Below are positions 1 to 4,499 of a stretch of DNA of 7,154 nucleotides, piece after piece. Both the position numbers and the translations under genes were made by a program. The notes under the pieces are model-generated. The model saw nothing but the letters and a program-made list of their open reading frames with translations. It was not told the DNA's origin and made no database searches. Numbering within the stretch: position 1 is the first letter of the stretch; every line of letters begins with the position of its first letter. The DNA comes from an uncultured Porphyromonadaceae bacterium (lineage in GTDB: Bacteria; Bacteroidota; Bacteroidia; Bacteroidales; Muribaculaceae), in assembly GCA_902462525.1 (NCBI GenBank), contig CABQCA010000118.1:1-7154 (forward strand), in the 5' to 3' direction.

Positions 1-123
1 GACCGGCGTGAAATCGTCGCCGAAAAAACAAAGAGCGAAAACCACCAGCGACCACACCACAGCCGCCACGGCAACGCCGCGGCTGTGCAGAGCCCGGGTG
101 ACAATCGCAGCCTTGAGAGCCAT
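1..123 (-). CDS. N-terminal fragment of an unrecognised membrane protein downstream of purD
   Basis: An open frame starts with ATG at 123 and stays open for 41 codons to the left edge of the window, so only the N-terminus is visible. The peptide begins MALKAAIVTRALHSRG, which is short and basic, and continues with an uninterrupted hydrophobic stretch at about residues 16-34 (GVAVAAVVWSLVVFALCFF). An acidic GDDF follows. This looks like a first transmembrane helix with a positive cytoplasmic N-terminus. There is no lipobox and no clear signal-peptidase site in the visible part. The ATG lies 4 bases after the purD stop codon, so the gene is very probably co-transcribed and translationally coupled with purD. 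In some Bacteroidetes, purD neighbours a small multi-pass membrane protein of unknown function (DUF6427 type). That identity is only a guess here because the fragment is too short to show a family signature. Confidence 0.6.
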   Translation of the reverse strand, partial: MALKAAIVTRALHSRGVAVAAVVWSLVVFALCFFGDDFTPV

Positions 124-127
124 CGTG

Positions 128-1411
128 TCAGAGGGCTTCGAGGTCCTTGCCTATGTCCCGACGGAAATACATGCCGTCGAAATGAATGTCGGCAAGCGAA
201 GCGTAGGACTGCGCGGCAGCCTCTTCGATTCCGCTGCCGTAGGAAGTGACAGCGAGTACACGGCCGCCGGCTGTGGCGAGCCCGGGCGCGGCCTTGGTGC
301 CGGCATGGAACACTAAGGAATGTTCCGGGCGCAGATTCCCTGTAATCGGAAGCCCTTTGGCATAGCTGCCGGGATAGCCTCCGGATACGGCCATGACTGT
401 TACGGCTGTCCGCGGATCGGCCTCGAGAGTGATGTCGCCGAGATTGCCGCGGGCGGCGGCAACTGCGGCTGGAAGAAGGTCGGAGGCTATGCGGGGCATG
501 ACAACTTCTGTTTCAGGGTCGCCCATGCGTACATTATACTCTATCACGTAGGGTTTGCCGCCGCAGTTGATAAGACCGAGGAATATGAAGCCGCGGTAGT
601 CGATGCCTTCTTCGATGAGTCCGTTGACGGTGGGCTCTACAATTGCGGTGCGCACCTGCTCCATGAAATCGGGAGTGCAGAAAGGCACCGGGCTTACGGC
701 TCCCATGCCGCCGGTGTTGAGGCCGGTGTCGCCCTCGCCGACACGCTTGTAGTCCTTGGCTTCCGGCAGAATGATGTAGCGGCCTGTGCCGTCGGTAAGC
801 ACGAAAACCGAGCACTCGATACCCGACAGAAATTCTTCAAGAACAACCGTGGCCGAAGCAGCGCCGAACTGACCTGCGAGCATGGTGCGGAGGTCGGCCT
901 TGGCCTGATCGAGGTCGGGCACAATGAGAACGCCCTTTCCGGCAGCCAGACCGTCGGCCTTGAGCACGTAGGGCGCCTTCAGATTTTCAAGGAAATGGTC
1001 GCCGTCGGTAACGTTGTCGGCCGTGACGGTGAAATAGCGGGCCGTTGGAATTCCGTGGCGCGCCATAAACCCCTTCGCGAAATCCTTGGAGCCTTCGAGG
1101 GCGGCGCCATCGCGGCCGGGACCGAGGATAAGCACATTGTTCACCTTCGGGTCGGGATAGGTAGCGAGGTATTCGCGCAGGCCGAGAACCAGCGGATCTT
1201 CGTTTCCGGCTACGACGATGTCGATGGCGTTGTTGGCCACGGCGTCGGCCACAGCCTTGAAATCAGTGGGCTTTATATCGAGATTTGTGCCGTAGGCGGC
1301 AGTACCGGCATTACCGGGAGCGATGAAAAACTTGCCCATCAGCGGGCTTTGGCTAAGTTTCCAGGCCAGGGCGCATTCACGGCCGCCGCTGCCGAGCAAT
1401 AAAACGTTCAT
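128..1411 (-). CDS. purD: Phosphoribosylamine--glycine ligase (GAR synthetase, PurD)
   Basis: A cytosolic ATP-grasp enzyme that joins 5-phosphoribosylamine and glycine with ATP hydrolysis to give glycinamide ribonucleotide, the second step of de novo purine synthesis. At 427 residues it is full length for the family. Visible signatures are the N-terminal GSGGRE at residues 7-12, APGNAGTAAYG at 31-41, the ATP-grasp nucleotide-binding KADGLAAGKG at 151-160, LEEFLSGIE at 191-199, PEAKDYKR at 216-223, the glycine-rich NTGGMGAVSP at 232-241, and the metal/ATP-binding EYNVRMGDPETE at 291-302 or so. The C-terminal domain shows SGGYPGSY and GGRVLAVTSYG. Residue 13 is Cys where most PurD proteins have His (GGREHAL). 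The start at 1411 is preceded by an A-rich leader without a Shine-Dalgarno. No TAnnTTTG promoter box is apparent directly upstream, where a REP-like repeat ends 24 bases from the start. The gene may be read from the methyltransferase promoter or from a promoter I cannot recognise. Confidence 0.97.
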   Translation of the reverse strand: MNVLLLGSGGRECALAWKLSQSPLMGKFFIAPGNAGTAAYGTNLDIKPTDFKAVADAVANNAIDIVVAGNEDPLVLGLREYLATYPDPKVNNVLILGPGRDGAALEGSKDFAKGFMARHGIPTARYFTVTADNVTDGDHFLENLKAPYVLKADGLAAGKGVLIVPDLDQAKADLRTMLAGQFGAASATVVLEEFLSGIECSVFVLTDGTGRYIILPEAKDYKRVGEGDTGLNTGGMGAVSPVPFCTPDFMEQVRTAIVEPTVNGLIEEGIDYRGFIFLGLINCGGKPYVIEYNVRMGDPETEVVMPRIASDLLPAAVAAARGNLGDITLEADPRTAVTVMAVSGGYPGSYAKGLPITGNLRPEHSLVFHAGTKAAPGLATAGGRVLAVTSYGSGIEEAAAQSYASLADIHFDGMYFRRDIGKDLEAL

Positions 1412-1434
1412 ATTTTATGGTGAAAGTGGTGTTT

Positions 1435-1521
1435 GTAGGGGCGCAATAATTTGCGCCCGGAACGTATGTACAATTTTTTAGAAAGCCTTGTCTTCGCGGG
1501 CGCAAAGTATTGCGCCCCTAA
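1435..1521. repeat. Pair of inverted REP-like palindromes (candidate RAYT-mobilised, BIME-like element)
   Basis: Two copies of a short palindrome lie in opposite orientation in the gap between the methyltransferase and purD. The left unit is GTAG (1435-1438) followed by GGGCGCAATAATTTGCGCCC (1439-1458), an 8-bp GC-rich stem with loop TAAT. The right unit, read on the minus strand, is TTAG (1521-1518) followed by the same stem (1517-1498) with loop TACT. The 24-base arms 1436-1459 and 1497-1520 are reverse complements with one mismatch, separated by 37 bases. A short GC-rich hairpin preceded by GTAG is the architecture of bacterial REP sequences recognised by REP-associated tyrosine transposases, and two inverted units make a BIME-like pair. 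No transposase gene is in this window, so mobilisation in trans is inferred. Either hairpin could also act as an mRNA stabiliser or weak terminator, but neither is followed by a proper T-run. Confidence 0.75.
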
Positions 1522-1535
1522 TGTTCTTACTTTAT

Positions 1536-3023
1536 TTAATCGTTCTTTTTCCGCGCACGCCATGCGGGACGGTTCAGCACAATTTCCTTGTCGGCGGAAA
1601 TCGACGGGGTACGTCCGAGACGTTTCAGATCGAGCGGACGGTGTTCTCGCGGTGTTTCGCCGCTTTCATCACGGCGCGGTTTGCGGCCATATTTCTGACT
1701 ATCTTCGGGTTTGGCCGGACGATGGTCGCCCGGTTTGCCGGGTTTGCCCGGACGGCGACTACCGGGATTAGCGGGTCGGCGGTCGCGGCTGTCCTTACGG
1801 TCGCGTGGCGCTTTGCGGGCTGCGGGCTGACGCTCTTCCTTAAGGCGACCGCCGGCGGCACGGAAGTCGCGCTTGGTGCCTTCGAAAATCACGTATTCGC
1901 GCAGTTCGCAGTCGAGACCGCCGTTGTCGAGAGCTATCTTCTGCGAGGGCGCAAGGCCTATTTCGTGGAAATACTCGTCGTCGTAGCCGATAACCCACGC
2001 ATGGTAGCCGCGGAACAGCTGTTTGAGTTTGGTGCCGAGGGTGGCATAGAGGCCGTTCATATCGTCGACCGATATACGCCGGCCATAGGGCGGATTTGTC
2101 ATGAGCACGCCACCGGGCTGCGGTGCTTCAGTCCAGTCGGCGAGGGCTTTGCGCTCGAAAGTGATATAGCGCTCCACGCCGGCGCTTTTAGCGTTTTCTT
2201 TCGAAATTTCTATGGCCTGACGCAGAATGTCGCAGCCTACGATAGGCACTGTCACTTCGCGCTCGGCAGAGTCGTCGTTGTAGATGCTTTCAAGAAGGCC
2301 GGCGTCGAAATCGGGCCACGTCTCGAAGGCAAAATGCTTGCGGAAGATACCCGGAGCAATACCGGCAGCGATCAGGGCGGCCTCGATTACGAAAGTACCC
2401 GATCCGCACATGGGGTCGACGAAAGGTGTTTCGCCGCGCCAGCCGCTCATAAGTATCATGCCGGCGGCAAGCACCTCGTTGATGGGAGCATCAGTCTGAG
2501 CCTTGCGCCAGCCTCGCCTATGGAGCGACTCGCCCGACGAATCGAGCGAAATCGTAACATCGCGGCCCGCGATATGCACATTGAGGATAACGTCGGCACC
2601 GACACTGCGCACACCCGGACGGCGGCCGTCGTCGTTATGGTCGCGGAACCAGTCGACTATGGCGTCCTTCACACGGTATGTAACGAACTGGGAATTGCGG
2701 AACTCGTCGCTGTAGACTGTCGACGAAATGACAAAAGTCTTGTCCTCGTCCATGATTGAACGCCAGTCGAAATCCTTGACGCCTTCGTAGAGGCTGTCGG
2801 TGTCGCCGGCACGGAACGAATATATCGGTTTCAGGATTCTCAGTGCCGTGCGGCAGCACATATTGGCCTTATAAAGCATGGCCTTGTCGCCGGTGAAGCT
2901 CACCATGCGATTGCCGGGCATCACATTTTCGGCTCCAAGACCGCGGAGTTCTTCGGCCAGCACACCTTCCAGGCCCTGGAAGGTTTTGGCCACCATATCG
3001 AATGTCGGGTTCATAGACGTCAT
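1536..3023 (-). CDS. rlmL: THUMP-domain 23S rRNA guanine-N2 methyltransferase, RlmL type
   Basis: A predicted S-adenosylmethionine-dependent RNA methyltransferase. By family it should modify guanine N2 in 23S rRNA (m2G2445 in E. coli). The 495-residue protein has an N-terminal RlmL-like segment (VAKTFQGLEGVLAEEL, 11-26), a THUMP RNA-binding region at about 50-160, the linker SLDSSGESLHRRGWRKAQTDAP typical of the family (159-180), the SAM-binding motif I DPMCGSGTF (203-211), an acidic motif-II-like VGCD (262-265), and the catalytic NPPY at 310-313. The RlmK half of the enterobacterial RlmKL fusion is absent, as is common outside gammaproteobacteria. Residues from about 385 onward form a strongly basic Pro/Gly/Arg/Lys-rich tail (PGKPGKPG and similar) that is probably disordered and may bind RNA. 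Two in-frame starts are possible, M1 at 3023 and M4 at 3014. Homologues begin near this point, so M4 is nearly as likely. A good Bacteroidetes promoter lies directly upstream. Confidence 0.92.
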   Translation of the reverse strand: MTSMNPTFDMVAKTFQGLEGVLAEELRGLGAENVMPGNRMVSFTGDKAMLYKANMCCRTALRILKPIYSFRAGDTDSLYEGVKDFDWRSIMDEDKTFVISSTVYSDEFRNSQFVTYRVKDAIVDWFRDHNDDGRRPGVRSVGADVILNVHIAGRDVTISLDSSGESLHRRGWRKAQTDAPINEVLAAGMILMSGWRGETPFVDPMCGSGTFVIEAALIAAGIAPGIFRKHFAFETWPDFDAGLLESIYNDDSAEREVTVPIVGCDILRQAIEISKENAKSAGVERYITFERKALADWTEAPQPGGVLMTNPPYGRRISVDDMNGLYATLGTKLKQLFRGYHAWVIGYDDEYFHEIGLAPSQKIALDNGGLDCELREYVIFEGTKRDFRAAGGRLKEERQPAARKAPRDRKDSRDRRPANPGSRRPGKPGKPGDHRPAKPEDSQKYGRKPRRDESGETPREHRPLDLKRLGRTPSISADKEIVLNRPAWRARKKND

Positions 3024-3036
3024 ATTTTTCCGACTG

Positions 3037-3067
3037 CAAAGTTAAACCATTTTTTTTGCAATTCAAA
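3037..3067 (-). promoter_or_regulatory. Bacteroidetes-type promoter of the rlmL-like gene
   Basis: On the minus strand there is TTTG (3067-3064), a 19-base spacer that is mostly A/T, and TAACTTTG (3044-3037). This matches the known Bacteroidetes primary sigma-factor consensus TTTG-N19-21-TAnnTTTG at both boxes and in spacing. The last G of the -7 box is 13 bases before the ATG at 3023 and 22 bases before the alternative ATG at 3014. The expected transcript leader is therefore only a few bases to about 18 bases long. Transcription start is inferred, not observed. Confidence 0.85.
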
Positions 3068-3125
3068 ATAAGTGGGAACCGCGCTCCGGACGTATATTAC
3101 AGCGTAAAGCAAATCTCAGCGCACT

Positions 3126-4349
3126 ATGAAACCGACAGTCCTCATCATTTTTGCCACACTCTTTTTTCTTACTTCCAAAGCAGCCCCTCATCCGACGGCA
3201 GGAACAGAGCGTGTGACTTTCGATTACTTCATCGGAGAGGAGGGCCGGAGAGCATATCTGGGTCTGCCCGTGGGCGCCGACTCGGTGAAAGCCGTGCTCT
3301 ACTGCCACCAGAACATGACCGAGGAAGTGCTCTTCCGCAGCGGGGATTTCACCCGCGCCATGGACAGCCTCGGCGTGGCGATGGCATTCGTTCAGCGCGG
3401 CTCGCAGAACTGGGACGTGAAAGGAGGCTGTCAGGCGCGTTTCGACAGCATAATGACCGCTTTTGCCGACGGCACAGAACACCCCGAGATAGCCACCGCG
3501 CCGGTGATACCCTTCGGGCACTCGGCTCAGGCCACATTTCCATGGAATTTCGCCGCATGGAACCCCGAGCGCACTCTCTGCATCATTTCCTACCACGGCG
3601 ATGCTCCGCGCACCAACCTCTGCGGCTACGGCCGCGAGAACATAGAGTGGGGCCGCACACGCAACATCGACCGCATACCCGGCCTGATGATCGAAGGCGA
3701 ATATGAATGGTGGGAAGCCCGTGTGCGTCCGGCGCTTGCATTCCGCATGATGTACCCCGACAGCCGCATATCCTTCCTTTGCGACGCCGGGAAAGGACAT
3801 TTCGACCTTTCGCAGGAAACGATGCGCTACATGGCTAAATTCATAGAAAAAGCCCTCGCCGATCCGCGGCCCGAAGGCGGCGTGTACTATTCGCGCTGGA
3901 GCGCCGACGGCTCCGAGAGCACCGACCAGCACGATATGTTCTGGTATCAGGACAGCGAAATGGCCGATATGACCCGCGAACGCTACCGCAGCTCCGCAGG
4001 CAAGAAGATGCAGTACCTCGGCGCACGCCTCAACGGCGAAGTGATAGCCTACAATCCCGACAGCCACATCAAAATCATAGCCCGGCAGCCGGGCGAGGAA
4101 TTTACCGTCGAACCGTTCTTCACCACCGACGACCGCATCACTCCGACAGACGGACATGCCGCCGTGCGTCCGCGGGTAGTCATCGTCTCCGGCCCGGTGA
4201 TACAGACCGGCGAGTACACCTTCCGCTACGACCCCGACTATTTCGGCAAAGACCCCGAACGCCTGTGGGCCGGAATCACCCTCTGCCTCGAAGCCGACGG
4301 CGACGACTGCTACAAATCCGCCGTCCAGGAACTCTGCCTCCGACCCTGA
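3126..4349 (+). CDS. Predicted exported alpha/beta-hydrolase-like protein, substrate unknown
   Basis: I do not recognise a named family. The 407-residue protein starts with a signal peptide: MKPT, then the hydrophobic VLIIFATLFFL, then a probable signal peptidase I site after A19 (TSKA/A). It lacks a lipobox cysteine, so a periplasmic or secreted location is likely. The first ~245 residues fit an alpha/beta-hydrolase fold. LYCHQN (58-63) is at the usual oxyanion-loop place after an early strand, GHSAQ (131-135) is a nucleophile elbow with Ser133, and AGKGHFD (221-227) places His225 as the candidate catalytic histidine. The acid could be one of Glu190, Glu192 and Glu194 in IEGEYEWWE, or Asp220. 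Residues from about 250 to 407 look like an extra beta-rich domain. The mature protein has eight cysteines, so disulfides are possible. It is divergent from the rlmL-like gene, has its own hairpin terminator and is not in an operon. No clear promoter box was found for it. An esterase or peptidase acting on host or dietary glycoconjugates is only a guess. Confidence 0.85.
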   Translation: MKPTVLIIFATLFFLTSKAAPHPTAGTERVTFDYFIGEEGRRAYLGLPVGADSVKAVLYCHQNMTEEVLFRSGDFTRAMDSLGVAMAFVQRGSQNWDVKGGCQARFDSIMTAFADGTEHPEIATAPVIPFGHSAQATFPWNFAAWNPERTLCIISYHGDAPRTNLCGYGRENIEWGRTRNIDRIPGLMIEGEYEWWEARVRPALAFRMMYPDSRISFLCDAGKGHFDLSQETMRYMAKFIEKALADPRPEGGVYYSRWSADGSESTDQHDMFWYQDSEMADMTRERYRSSAGKKMQYLGARLNGEVIAYNPDSHIKIIARQPGEEFTVEPFFTTDDRITPTDGHAAVRPRVVIVSGPVIQTGEYTFRYDPDYFGKDPERLWAGITLCLEADGDDCYKSAVQELCLRP

Positions 4350-4364
4350 CAGTCAGCTTAATGC

Positions 4365-4418
4365 TATAAATAATTGGCAAACCGGCGTTGTGATGCGCCT
4401 GTTTGCCAATTGCTTATA
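4365..4418 (+). terminator. Long hairpin after the hydrolase gene, likely transcription terminator
   Basis: An 11-bp perfect stem (AATTGGCAAAC at 4372-4382 with GTTTGCCAATT at 4401-4411) is continued inward by one mismatch and GGCG/CGCC around an 8-base loop. Outward it continues through one T-G wobble and one mismatch to TATAA/TTATA (4365-4369 with 4414-4418). It starts 15 bases after the hydrolase stop codon and ends 81 bases before mfd. No long T-run follows, only TTATAT-type A/T sequence, which is common for Bacteroidetes terminators. The stem is nearly symmetrical, so it could work in either direction, but only plus-strand genes flank it. Confidence 0.65.
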
Positions 4419-4483
4419 TGCCATCAACTCGATCCCGCGAATTTCACAGCATAAATAATCAGATAAAAACGGACAAAAAATTG

Positions 4484-4491
4484 TATCTTTG
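4484..4491 (+). promoter_or_regulatory. TAnnTTTG -7 box of the mfd promoter
   Basis: TATCTTTG matches the Bacteroidetes -7 consensus TAnnTTTG exactly. It sits in a strongly A/T-rich stretch (4450-4490) that contrasts with the GC-rich coding sequence around it. No TTTG or TTG is present 19-21 bases upstream, so the -33 element is missing or degenerate. The box ends 8 bases before the mfd ATG, which predicts a leader of only a few bases. Promoter activity is inferred from the motif and its position. Confidence 0.7.
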
Positions 4492-4499
4492 CGGTGATT

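Noticed and set aside
320..1402. 360-codon open frame on the plus strand, antisense to purD
   Set aside because: The minus-strand frame is an unmistakable full-length PurD. The antisense translation has no recognisable domain, and long antisense frames are expected from GC-rich codon bias.
1498..1517. Right hairpin of the repeat pair as a Rho-independent terminator of the rlmL-like gene
   Set aside because: On the minus strand the stem is followed by GCGAAGACAAGG rather than a T-run, and the same hairpin occurs again in inverted orientation, which fits a repeat element better.
1710..1760. Short tandem-like repeats (gggtttgcc units) as a separate repeat feature
   Set aside because: They encode the PGKPGKPG part of the methyltransferase tail and are explained by its low-complexity protein sequence.
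1488..2759. 423-codon open frame on the plus strand, antisense to the RlmL-like gene
   Set aside because: It overlaps a clear methyltransferase with THUMP, DPMCGSGT and NPPY motifs, and its own translation resembles no protein family. Its start lies within the REP-like region.
3068..3125. Promoter for the exported hydrolase gene
   Set aside because: I looked for TAnnTTTG with an upstream TTTG on the plus strand and found only weak partial matches, so no site is called.
3063..4157. 364-codon open frame on the minus strand, antisense to the exported hydrolase
   Set aside because: The plus-strand frame has a signal peptide and hydrolase motifs. The antisense product is rich in His, Gly and Ala as expected for a shadow frame, and its end runs into the divergent promoter region.
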